From: Longimicrobium sp.
Lineage (GTDB): Bacteria > Gemmatimonadota > Gemmatimonadetes > Longimicrobiales > Longimicrobiaceae
DNA: 64,000 nucleotides
Direction: 5' to 3'
NCBI GenBank assembly: GCA_036389135.1
Contig: DASVQP010000035.1
Span: forward strand, 18,746 to 82,745
Part shown: positions 50,928 through 58,594 of the stretch, one piece after another
How the letters are laid out: each line of letters begins with the position of its first letter
Position numbering within the stretch: position 1 is the stretch's first letter
Position numbers and translations under genes: made by a program
Notes under the pieces: generated by a model
Told to the model about the DNA's origin: nothing
What the model saw: the letters and a program-made list of their open reading frames with translations, nothing else
Databases searched by the model: none

Positions 50928-51604
50928 GCGCTCTGCGTTACGGCCTGTACGATGCGGCCGGCGATCTGCTCCAGGGGGAGCACGTCGTCCGCGGTTCCGG
51001 TGGCGATGGCGTTGCGGGGCATGCTCTCGACGGTCGCCGTGGCGGGGTCCTGCACCAGCACGGTGCCCCCGCCCTCCTTGATGGCGCGGACTCCCAGGCT
51101 CCCGTCGGAGTCGCACCCGGTGAGGACCACGCCCACCACCCCGGCTCCGAACCGTTCCGCGGCCGAGGCGAAGAGCGGATCGGCCGCGGGGCGCGAGAAG
51201 CGGACCGGGGGCGCATCCGAAAGCTGGAGCCGCCCGCCACCATCCACCACCACGTGCCGGTCCGGCGGCGCCACGAACACCCGCCCGTCGTTCAGCGCCT
51301 CGCCGCCGAGCGCCTCGCACACGGGAAGCGCGCTGACCATCCCCAGCACCTCGGCCAGCCGGCTGCGGCGCCCGGGCTCCAGGTGCTGCACCACCACCAC
51401 CGAGGCGGGGAGGTCGGCCGGGAGCTGGGAGAGGATGTGGCGCAGCGCCTGGATGCCCCCAAGCGACGACGCGATCACCACCAGGCACGGCGGCGGTGTG
51501 GAATCCAAATGGGTCCGGCGAAAAGGGACTCGTGGAAATCTGGATAGATTGTAACACTCGCCCGCGCGCCCCTCCGTGTCAAGCAACTGGAAACGTCCGT
51601 GCAC
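50924..51604 (-). CDS. CheB-type methylesterase
   Basis: A stand-alone CheB catalytic domain: nucleophile Ser in VVIASSLGGIQAL, His in VVVQHLEPG and Asp in VLTGCDSDGSLG, so the triad is complete. The N-terminal receiver domain of chemotaxis CheB is missing. The start is unclear: GTG at 51604 gives 226 aa, but the domain begins near 51508, where only a TTG is found, and the leader overlaps that of the divergent CheB-like gene. It is coupled to the CheR gene by an ATGA overlap. Confidence 0.86.
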
Positions 51605-51666
51605 GGGAATTGCCGCCCCCCTCGCGGGGTGAACGCCTGCGGATCGAAACTTTCGGGAGCCAACCA

Positions 51667-52731
51667 GTGACTGGACGGGACATCATCGTGATGGGCGGCT
51701 CGGCCGGGGCGGTCGAGGGGATGACGCAGATCGTGGCGGGGTTCCCCGCCGATCTTCCGGCGGCGGTCTTCGTGGTGGTGCACTTCCCCCCGTACAGCAC
51801 CAGCGTGCTCCCCCGCATCCTGACCCGGGCCGGTCCGCTCACCGCCGTGCACCCGTCCGACGGCGACCGCATCGAGCACGGCACCATCTACGTGGCGCCG
51901 CCGGACCACCACCTCCTGCTGGAGGACGGGCGCATCCGGCTCACGCGCGGCCCGCGCGAGAACGGGCACCGGCCGGCCGTGGACACCCTCTTCCGCAGCG
52001 CCGCCCGCGCGTACGGCCCGCGCGTGGCCGCCGTGGTCATTACCGGCAACCTGGACGACGGCACGGCCGGGCTGGGCGCGGTGCGCGCGCGCGGCGGTGC
52101 CGCCGTGGTGCAGGACCCGGCGGACGCCCTGCACCCGGGGATGCCGAGCAGTGCCCTGGCCGTGGTGGGCGCGGACCACGTGGTGCCGCTGGACCGGATC
52201 TCCGCCACGCTGGTGGAGCTCGCCACCAGCCCCCTTCCCGACTCGGAGCCACCCGTGCCAAACCGACTCGACAAAGAGGCCGACATCGCGGTGATGGACT
52301 TCGACGCGATGCAGGACGACGAGCGCCCCGGCACCCCCGCGGGCTACAGCTGCCCGGAGTGCCACGGCTCGCTCTTCGAGATCCAGGAGGCGGAGGTGGT
52401 GCGCTACCGCTGCCGGGTGGGGCACGCCTACGGGGTGGAGTCGCTGCTGGCGCACCAGGGCCACGCGGTGGAGTCGGCCCTGTGGACGGCAATGCTGGCG
52501 CTGAAGGAGCGCGCCGCCCTCTCGCGGAAGATGGCCGACCGCCTCCGCGCCCGCGGCGGCGACCTCTCGGCAAACCGCTTCGGCGAACAGGCGGACGAAG
52601 CGGACGTGCGCGCGGGGGTGATCCTGGAGGTGCTGCGCAACCTGGGCCTCGCCGGCGGCCAGGAAGCCGAGCGCTCGCTGGAGGCCCGCACCGCGCTGGA
52701 GCAGCCGCTGCTGGAGCAGGCGGGAGACTGA
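51667..52731 (+). CDS. CheB-like protein with zinc-ribbon and helical C-terminus
   Basis: Residues 1-190 are a CheB methylesterase domain: Ser in [14 protein letters not shown], His in [11 protein letters not shown] and Asp in [12 protein letters not shown]. They are followed by a four-cysteine/histidine segment [24 protein letters not shown] (about 222-255) and a helical tail. I chose GTG at 51667 because GGGAG lies 7 nt before it and it opens the conserved [11 protein letters not shown]; the longer frame to 51496 would overlap the divergent CheB. The two cheB genes are probably an old duplication. Confidence 0.88.
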   Translation: [354 protein letters not shown]

Positions 52732-53271
52732 GCGGGCCCCCTCCCCCGCTCGTCACCTCGCGGCCCCTCCCCCAATAACCACCTGGGGGAGGGGCGTACG
52801 CGTGGATTGGTGCGGGCGGCCGGCATCGCGGGCCCTCTCCTCGCTCGTTCCTCGCTGCCCCTCTCCCAAACCGCTGGGAGAGGGGCGCACGCGTAGATCA
52901 CCGATGCGCGTCGGGGCAAAGCTGCGTGTCTGCCCTCCCCCGCCCCGCCACAAACCCTGCCGTTCGCCATGTAACTCGTAGGGGCGGCCCCGCGTGGGCG
53001 CCCGTGGGCCGGTCCCGCGCCACCGTCGGACGCCAGGCGCCCACACACTCCCCGCCGCTCCGCGCCAACGCCGTCCGCGCCCCAGATGGCGGGCTCCCGG
53101 GGGTCATCGCCCCGGTTCCAATCGCCGCGGCACGGCAATGGCACAGCCACGACTGTCCGGAGTGTCCGGGTTCGGAAGACTTCGCGGTTCTGGCGCGGCC
53201 ACTCCGTCCCCTTTACCTTTCGCGTTTGTGGACTCATTCTGGGACAACCCTTACACCGCGCGGCCGATCTC
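52732..53271. repeat. Composite repeat cluster E and spacer
   Basis: An R2 hairpin (inverted orientation, 52763-52795) is followed by another C/G hairpin at 52856-52888 (CCCCTCTCCC...GGGAGAGGGG) and R3 units near 52910-52935 and 52979-53005. From about 53030 to 53271 I see no repeat, gene or clear promoter except the region leading into the TPR gene. Confidence 0.75.
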
Positions 53272-54597
53272 ATGGAACACCCTCCCCGCCCATCCCCCGA
53301 AGCGTTGAACGGCACCGCCCGCATCCCCTACCTCTTCGTGCTGGACGAGCTGGAGGCGGCGGGGAACGGCGACGCCGGGGTCGCGCTCTGGCAGATGCTG
53401 CGCAACGTGCGCGGCCGCATCGACGCCGGCGACGAGCTCCCGGGGATCCTGCTGATGGGCGAGAGCGGCGAGCTCCTGGACGCCGTCCCGGAGCTGCGCA
53501 CCACGCTGCGCGGGATGACCCGCCTCCTCCGCGAGATGCGCCCGGACGACGACACGCGCGACGGGCTGGTGCTGGGGTGCGCGCACCTGGGGCTCTGGGC
53601 CGAGGGGATGGGCGCCTGCCGCACGGCACTCTCCTTCTTCGCCCTGGCCGAAGAGATCGACCCGGACCGGCCGCACCTCGGCTACCACATCGGGCGGCTC
53701 GCGCGTAAGCTGGCGCTGTACGACCTGGCCGAGCCGTGGCTCAAGTGGGCGCACGGAAAGTCGCGCGCCGCCGGGCAGTGGGAGGTGGCGGCGCTCTGCG
53801 CGTCGGGGCTGGGCAACCTGTACCGCCAGCGCGGCAACCTCCCCCTGGCCCGCCGCTTCCACCGCTTCTGCCTGCGCATCGCACGCACGCACGGACTCCG
53901 CACGCTGGAGGGCGACGCGCTGTACGACCTCGCGGGAATCAGCTTCGATGCCGATCAAGAGCGGACTGCAATGAAGTACGTCTCCGACGCACTTGCGGCG
54001 TACGGCCCCGGGCACGGGCGTGTGTACGCGCTCGCACATGATGTCGCGTGGTTCTGGATGGATAGATCAGGACGGTTTGCAGACGCTGCGGAGGTTCTCC
54101 TAGTGCTCGTGGATCACCTATGGGAACCACGCCGGCGAATGGTGTTGTTCGCCAGCCTCGCGCGAGCCGCGGCCGGAGCCGGATGGAACTCAATATTCGA
54201 GAGCGCGTGGACCGAGGCGTGGGGAATGATGCGCCAGCAACCCAGCAAGCATGGACATGCCGCGGCGCTAGTTCAGCTTGCGCTCGGCTCCGGCACGCTC
54301 GGGTTCTGGGATCGGGCAGAACTGGCCGCAGGCGAGGCACTGCGCATCGCCCGGGAGAGGCAGGAGAACGAATTTGTGCTCCAGGCGGAAGCCATGCTCA
54401 ATGCGGTGCGGTTCGGAGTCGTAGGCGAAGATGAGATCACCCGTGTTTTCCAGGATCGGCAGCGTCCCGCCAACAGGATGCTTGTCGAGGTGGTCGCAGC
54501 AACCAACGATGCTCTCGTGAGTGCAATGCGCGAGAGGCGGGACGACGCACCCGTAGGACCCGCATCCCGCCTCTCGATTGTGCCAGCCTGTCCGTAG
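53272..54597 (+). CDS. TPR-like repeat protein (441 aa)
   Basis: The protein is all helical with TPR-like units, for example HLGLWAEGMGACRTALSFFALAEEIDP, LGYHIGRLARKLALYDLAEPWLKWA, CASGLGNLYRQRGNLPLARRFHRF and LYDLAGISFDADQERTAMKYVSDAL. I see no clear helix-turn-helix at the start, no signal peptide and no enzyme domain. The codon use changes sharply near 53930: before it codons end in G/C as in the host, after it A/T endings are frequent (CTA, TTG, AGA, TCA). It is convergent with a small lipoprotein gene only 6 bp away. Confidence 0.75.
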   Translation: MEHPPRPSPEALNGTARIPYLFVLDELEAAGNGDAGVALWQMLRNVRGRIDAGDELPGILLMGESGELLDAVPELRTTLRGMTRLLREMRPDDDTRDGLVLGCAHLGLWAEGMGACRTALSFFALAEEIDPDRPHLGYHIGRLARKLALYDLAEPWLKWAHGKSRAAGQWEVAALCASGLGNLYRQRGNLPLARRFHRFCLRIARTHGLRTLEGDALYDLAGISFDADQERTAMKYVSDALAAYGPGHGRVYALAHDVAWFWMDRSGRFADAAEVLLVLVDHLWEPRRRMVLFASLARAAAGAGWNSIFESAWTEAWGMMRQQPSKHGHAAALVQLALGSGTLGFWDRAELAAGEALRIARERQENEFVLQAEAMLNAVRFGVVGEDEITRVFQDRQRPANRMLVEVVAATNDALVSAMRERRDDAPVGPASRLSIVPACP

Positions 54598-54603
54598 CTG
54601 GCC

Positions 54604-54837
54604 TTAGTTGTCCGATCCGACCCACCCTCCGCCAAACGCCGTGGTATCGGCCGGCGGGGTGTTGTTCCCGGTGCCGCCGCCTTCCTGGGTCACGTTGTCG
54701 GAGCCGACCCACCCGCCTCCGACGGCGGTCTCATCGTGCGACGGGTCGGACGGCGCGGTGATGCGGGACGCTCCATCGGCGCAGGCGGCGGCGGCGCAGA
54801 GAGCGGCGAGGGCGAGGAAGGAGCGGGCGAAGCGCAT
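54604..54837 (-). CDS. Small lipoprotein with duplicated GGGWVGSDN motif
   Basis: The 77-aa protein has a lipoprotein signal (MRFARSFLALAALCAAAACA, lipobox ending in Cys), a disordered middle and two copies of GGGWVGSDN at residues 40-48 and 69-77, the second being the exact C-terminus. The copies differ at four codon positions, all silent, so the peptide and not the DNA is kept. Export to the cell surface is likely. It is 6 bp from, and convergent with, the TPR gene. Function unknown; a signal peptide or surface ligand is possible. Confidence 0.78.
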   Translation of the reverse strand: MRFARSFLALAALCAAAACADGASRITAPSDPSHDETAVGGGWVGSDNVTQEGGGTGNNTPPADTTAFGGGWVGSDN

Positions 54838-54870
54838 AGAGACGATCTCCGGAAGCGTGGTCGAACGAAG

Positions 54871-54896
54871 CGGGCACCGGGTCAGTCCGGTGCCCG
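54871..54896. promoter_or_regulatory. Hairpin in the leader of the small lipoprotein gene
   Basis: CGGGCACCGG and CCGGTGCCCG pair perfectly around GTCAGT, 34 bp upstream of the lipoprotein ATG. On the minus strand it would lie in the 5' leader. T-rich DNA follows on the plus strand, so it could instead end a plus-strand transcript. Confidence 0.42.
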
Positions 54897-55002
54897 TTCC
54901 TTTATTCTGGCGCGCTGGGTGCCCCGCGGAGATTCCGTTGCCGCCGTGTTAAAGGACAAAGTGGACGACTGCGCGCGGAGGCGCGGAGGAACAGCAACAG
55001 CG

Positions 55003-55083
55003 GCCTCACACAGAGCCACAGAGAGAAAAGCTAAAAGAGGTCCTCTGTGGCTCGCAGTTCCCCTCCGTGTTCTCTGTGTGAGC
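55003..55083. repeat. R1 palindromic repeat, copy g
   Basis: GCCTCACACAGAGCCACAGAG with an inverted CTCCGTGTTCTCTGTGTGAGC encloses about 40 bp. It lies in the divergent gap between the lipoprotein and GH84-like genes, where a terminator role is unlikely. Nothing else is seen in 54900-55195. Confidence 0.78.
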
Positions 55084-55195
55084 TTCTTTCTGTCGTTCCC
55101 TCCGCGTCTCCGCGTGAGCCGATCACGATGCCGCGGCACTCGCTGTGCCGGATGGGAGCAGCGTGCAACCTGCCCCCACCACGGAGACACGGCGG

Positions 55196-56260
55196 ATGGA
55201 ACCGGAGCTCGGCATTATCGAAGGGTTTTACGGAAAGCCCTGGACGTGGGAAGAGCGCGCCGCGACGGTGGAGTTCCTGGCGCCGCACGGGTACCGCTTC
55301 TTCATGTACGCGCCCAAGGCGGACACCTTTCTGCGCCGCCGTTGGCAGGAGGAGTACCCGGAGGAGAGCGCCCGCGGCCTCGCCACCCTCGCGGACGCCT
55401 GCCGGCGGGCGGGAGTGCGCTTCGGAGTGGGGCTTAGCCCGTACGAGATCTTCAACGGCTTCGACGCCGCCGCGCACGACGCCCTCGCCCGCAAGCTCGC
55501 CTTCTTCGACGAGCTTGGGGTGCAGGACCTGGCGATCCTCTTCGACGACATGCGCGGCGACACCCCCGACCTCGCGGCGCGCCAGGTGGAGATCGTCCAC
55601 TGGGCCGCGGAACGGACCCGGGCGAACCGCCTCCTCGTCTGCCCCAGCTACTACTCCGACGACCCGGTGCTCGACCGCGCCTTCGGCCGCCGGCCGGATG
55701 GATACCTGGAGCAGCTCGGCGCGGCGCTCGACCCTTCGATCGAGGTGTTCTGGACGGGCGAAGAGGTATGCTCGCGCGAGATCACGCCCGGACACCTGGA
55801 GCGCGTAACGGGGCAGCTTCGCCGCAAGCCGTTCCTGTGGGACAACTATCCGGTCAACGACGGCCCGCGCATGTCGCAGTACCTGCACGTGCGCGCCTTC
55901 ACCGGGCGTCCGGCCAGCCTGCGCGGTCACGTGGCGGCGCACGGCATCAACCCGGCGCTGCAGCCCACCCTGTCGCTGATCCCCGCGCTGACCCTTCCGG
56001 AGTGCTACCGCCTGGGCGACGCCTACGCGTACGGCGACGCCTTTCGCACCGCCGCCATGGCCGTGCTGGGCGCATCGCTCGGCACGCGCGTGTGGGAAGA
56101 CGTGCTGGTGCTGCAGAACGTGGGGCTGGACCGGCTGGAGGAAAAGGAAGCGGCCCTCCGCGAGCGTTACGGCGCCGAAGAGCATCCGGGCGCCCGCGAG
56201 ATCATCGCCTGGCTGGACGGCGCGTACCGCATCACGGACGAGATCGTGCAGACGCAGTAG
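55196..56260 (+). CDS. GH84-like beta-N-acetylglucosaminidase domain protein
   Basis: The 354-aa protein begins MEPELGIIEGFYGKPWTWEERA, the N-acetylglucosaminidase (O-GlcNAcase/hyaluronidase) signature, and has the paired catalytic Asps in LAILFDDMRGD and PFLWDNYPVNDGPRM later in the barrel. It lacks a signal peptide and the extra binding domains of secreted GH84 enzymes, so it is a minimal, probably cytoplasmic form. Its substrate may be a GlcNAc-carrying glycan or cell-wall fragment. I chose the ATG at 55196, directly before the conserved motif. Confidence 0.86.
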   Translation: MEPELGIIEGFYGKPWTWEERAATVEFLAPHGYRFFMYAPKADTFLRRRWQEEYPEESARGLATLADACRRAGVRFGVGLSPYEIFNGFDAAAHDALARKLAFFDELGVQDLAILFDDMRGDTPDLAARQVEIVHWAAERTRANRLLVCPSYYSDDPVLDRAFGRRPDGYLEQLGAALDPSIEVFWTGEEVCSREITPGHLERVTGQLRRKPFLWDNYPVNDGPRMSQYLHVRAFTGRPASLRGHVAAHGINPALQPTLSLIPALTLPECYRLGDAYAYGDAFRTAAMAVLGASLGTRVWEDVLVLQNVGLDRLEEKEAALRERYGAEEHPGAREIIAWLDGAYRITDEIVQTQ

Positions 56261-56338
56261 CCGGACAATCCTTGCGCGGAAGGTGCGTGCGGCACAACTG
56301 TTACGCTCCGTGGTGCGTCCTCTTTCCGGGCTCGGCTC

Positions 56339-56740
56339 ATGGCCTCTCCCACGATCCTCTACGTGGAGGACCACCCCTCCGTCCGCCAGGCCGTGCTGAT
56401 GTCGCTGCAGCTGGTGGGCTTCGGCGTGCTGGGTGCGGACGATGGGGTGGAGGGGGTGGAGATGGCGCTGAAGCACCACCCGGACCTGGTGCTGATGGAC
56501 CTGCACCTCCCGCGGATGGACGGCTGGGAAGCCCTCGCCACCCTCCGCGGCGACCCGCTGACGGCCGGCATCCCGGTGATCGCCTGCACCGCCGGCGACC
56601 TGGACCCGGACCGTGCCCGCGCCGCCGGCTTCGCCGACTTCCTCGCCAAGCCCTTCCAGGCACCGCGCCTGATCGCGGCGATCCGGGCGCAATTGCCGGC
56701 CGAGGCCGAAAGCACCGGGGGCGAGAACACCGGGGGCTGA
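56339..56740 (+). CDS. Single-domain response regulator (CheY-like)
   Basis: The 133-aa receiver has ILYVEDHPSVRQAVLM (acidic pair), phospho-acceptor Asp in LVLMDLHLPRMDGWEAL, Thr in VIACTAGD and Lys in DFLAKPFQAP, so it should be phosphorylatable. It carries no output domain. The last residues STGGENTGG and the stop codon come from an R4 repeat unit. No kinase gene is adjacent; the PAS/GAF kinase at 46622 is a possible partner. Confidence 0.9.
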   Translation: MASPTILYVEDHPSVRQAVLMSLQLVGFGVLGADDGVEGVEMALKHHPDLVLMDLHLPRMDGWEALATLRGDPLTAGIPVIACTAGDLDPDRARAAGFADFLAKPFQAPRLIAAIRAQLPAEAESTGGENTGG

Positions 56741-57318
56741 AGCCCCCGGCTGGAACGACGGGAAGACCGCTGAAGCGGTCTCGTGGGCGGCGGGCGGTGG
56801 AGCGGGTTCAATTCTAGAGCGCAACGCATGTCGGCCCCTTCTCTCGCACCGCCTTATAGGGCGGAGCGAAGAAAGGGGCTTTCTCGTTTGACAGTTTGGT
56901 CGCGCGTTAAGCATCAGAAGCCGAGTCCGCGCAGGCGGACTTCGTGTGGTTCTAGCGGCGAATTCATTCGCTCCTGGATGCAGGCTGCGGAGCATACGCA
57001 GACCACGGGCGGCCACGCGGGGCCGCCCCTACCGGGTTGGGTGCGGAGGGGCGGGGGTCGGCGCGGGGGGAAGGGCGGGCAGACACGCAGGTCTGCCCCT
57101 ACCGGTATTTGGGCGGCGGGCGGCGGTCGAAGGCAGGGCGAAGGGTGGGCGCGATGAATCGCGCCCCTACGGTTCCTGTGCGGCTAAGAGGGCAGTTCTC
57201 CCTCTCGCCCGCCCTGCGCCCCCGCAGGCGGGGAAGGGGTCGGGGGGAGGGGGCACATGCGCTGCGCGGATGCCTGCGAAGCAGTGGCAGCCCCCTCTCC
57301 CGATGACGTGAGGGCCCG
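56716..57318. repeat. Composite repeat cluster F
   Basis: An R4 unit at 56727-56791 overlaps the end of the response regulator gene. It is followed by an R5 unit (56922-56975: AGTCCGCGCAGGCGGACT, GGCGAATTCATTCGC), R3 units near 57010-57035, 57083-57105 and 57145-57172, and a C/G palindrome at 57205-57255. No gene is seen. It lies between the response regulator and convergent recA. Confidence 0.85.
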
Positions 57319-58335
57319 TCACGCCACCTCCACCACGAACCCCGCCTTGATCTTGACCTTGTCCTCGATCTCGGTGGCGAGGGGGACGTTCTCCTGGAGG
57401 AACGCCTTGACGTTCTCGCGGCCCTGGCCCAGGCGCAGGTCGCCGTAGTTGAACCAGGAGCCGGACTTGGAGATCACGTCGTGCTCCACGCCCAGGTCCA
57501 CGATGGTGCCGAAGCGGTCGATGCCGGTGCCCCACATGATGTCGAACACCACCTGCTTGAAGGGCGGCGCCACCTTGTTCTTCACCACCTTGACCTGCGT
57601 CTTGTTGCCAACGGCGACTTCGCGGTCCTTGATGGTGCCGATGCGCCGCACGTCCAGCCGCAGCGAGGCGTAGAACTTCAGCGCGCGCCCGCCCGTGGTC
57701 GTCTCCGGCGAGCCGAACATCACGCCGATCTTCTCGCGGATCTGGTTGGTGAAGACGAGCGTGGCCTGGGTGCGGTTGATGGCGCCGGTGACCTTGCGCA
57801 GCGCCTGGCTCATGAGGCGCGCGTGCAGCCCCATGTGACTGTCGCCCATCTCCCCCTCGATCTCGGCGCGTGGCACCAGGGCGGCCACGGAGTCCACCAC
57901 CACCAGGTCCACCGCGCCGCTGCGGATGAGCGTCTCGGTGATCTCCAGCGCCTGCTCGCCGTTGTCCGGCTGCGACACGAGGAGGTTGTCCACGTCCACC
58001 CCCAGCTTGCGGGCGTACTCGATGTCGAGCGCGTGCTCGGCGTCCACGAAGGCCGCGATGCCGCCCTCGGCCTGGACGTTGGCGATCAGGTGTAGGCAGA
58101 GCGTGGTCTTGCCGGACGACTCCGGCCCAAAGATCTCCGTGATGCGCCCGCGCGGCACTCCGCCCACGCCGATGGCGGCGTCGAGGTGGATGGCGCTGGT
58201 GGAGATGGCGCTCACCTTCACCATGGGGCCGTCCACGCCCATGCGCATGATCGCGCCCTTGCCGTACGCCTTCTCGATCTGTCCGATCGCGACGTTCAGC
58301 GCCTTCGTCTTGTCAGCGTTCATCACGAGCGCCAT
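57319..58335 (-). CDS. recA: Recombinase RecA
   Basis: The 338-aa recombinase has Walker [13 protein letters not shown], Walker [24 protein letters not shown]-binding loop L1/L2 residues ([39 protein letters not shown]) and the usual C-terminal part, though shorter than in E. coli. It catalyses strand exchange and starts SOS signalling. TATATT (58401-58396, minus strand) is a likely -10 element 60 bp upstream. The gap to the divergent glgE holds an R1 repeat. No typical LexA box is visible. Confidence 0.97.
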   Translation of the reverse strand: MALVMNADKTKALNVAIGQIEKAYGKGAIMRMGVDGPMVKVSAISTSAIHLDAAIGVGGVPRGRITEIFGPESSGKTTLCLHLIANVQAEGGIAAFVDAEHALDIEYARKLGVDVDNLLVSQPDNGEQALEITETLIRSGAVDLVVVDSVAALVPRAEIEGEMGDSHMGLHARLMSQALRKVTGAINRTQATLVFTNQIREKIGVMFGSPETTTGGRALKFYASLRLDVRRIGTIKDREVAVGNKTQVKVVKNKVAPPFKQVVFDIMWGTGIDRFGTIVDLGVEHDVISKSGSWFNYGDLRLGQGRENVKAFLQENVPLATEIEDKVKIKAGFVVEVA

Positions 58336-58446
58336 TTGTCAGCTCTCCACCCCAGGTAAAAGCCTCCGCACGCCCACACCCCGTGAGCCGCAACCAATAT
58401 ACACCACAGTGTGAACTTTGTGCGAATAAAAACCGAAGGAAAAAGC

Positions 58447-58533
58447 TCACACAGAGAACACAGAGGCGAACTGCAAGACACAGAGGAAACCTTTTGCGGT
58501 TCTCTCTTTGTAACTCTGTGTCTCTGTGTGAGG
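58447..58533. repeat. R1 palindromic repeat, copy h
   Basis: CTCACACAGAGAACACAGAGG and an inverted AACTCTGTGTCTCTGTGTGAGG enclose about 45 bp. It lies in the divergent gap between recA and glgE, 62 bp before the glgE start. Confidence 0.8.
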
Positions 58534-58594
58534 CTTCCTTCCCTTCCCTGGCCCAGCGCTTGCGGCCCGCCGGCCCGACCGTTCCACATATCCA

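Noticed and set aside
51496..51666. N-terminal extension of the second CheB
   Set aside because: It would overlap the divergent cheB leader; GTG at 51667 has a good ribosome site and starts at the conserved domain.
54604..54837. The GGGWVGSDN protein as a lanthipeptide or other modified-peptide precursor
   Set aside because: It has a lipoprotein signal, no Cys or Ser/Thr-rich core, and no modifying enzyme gene is nearby.
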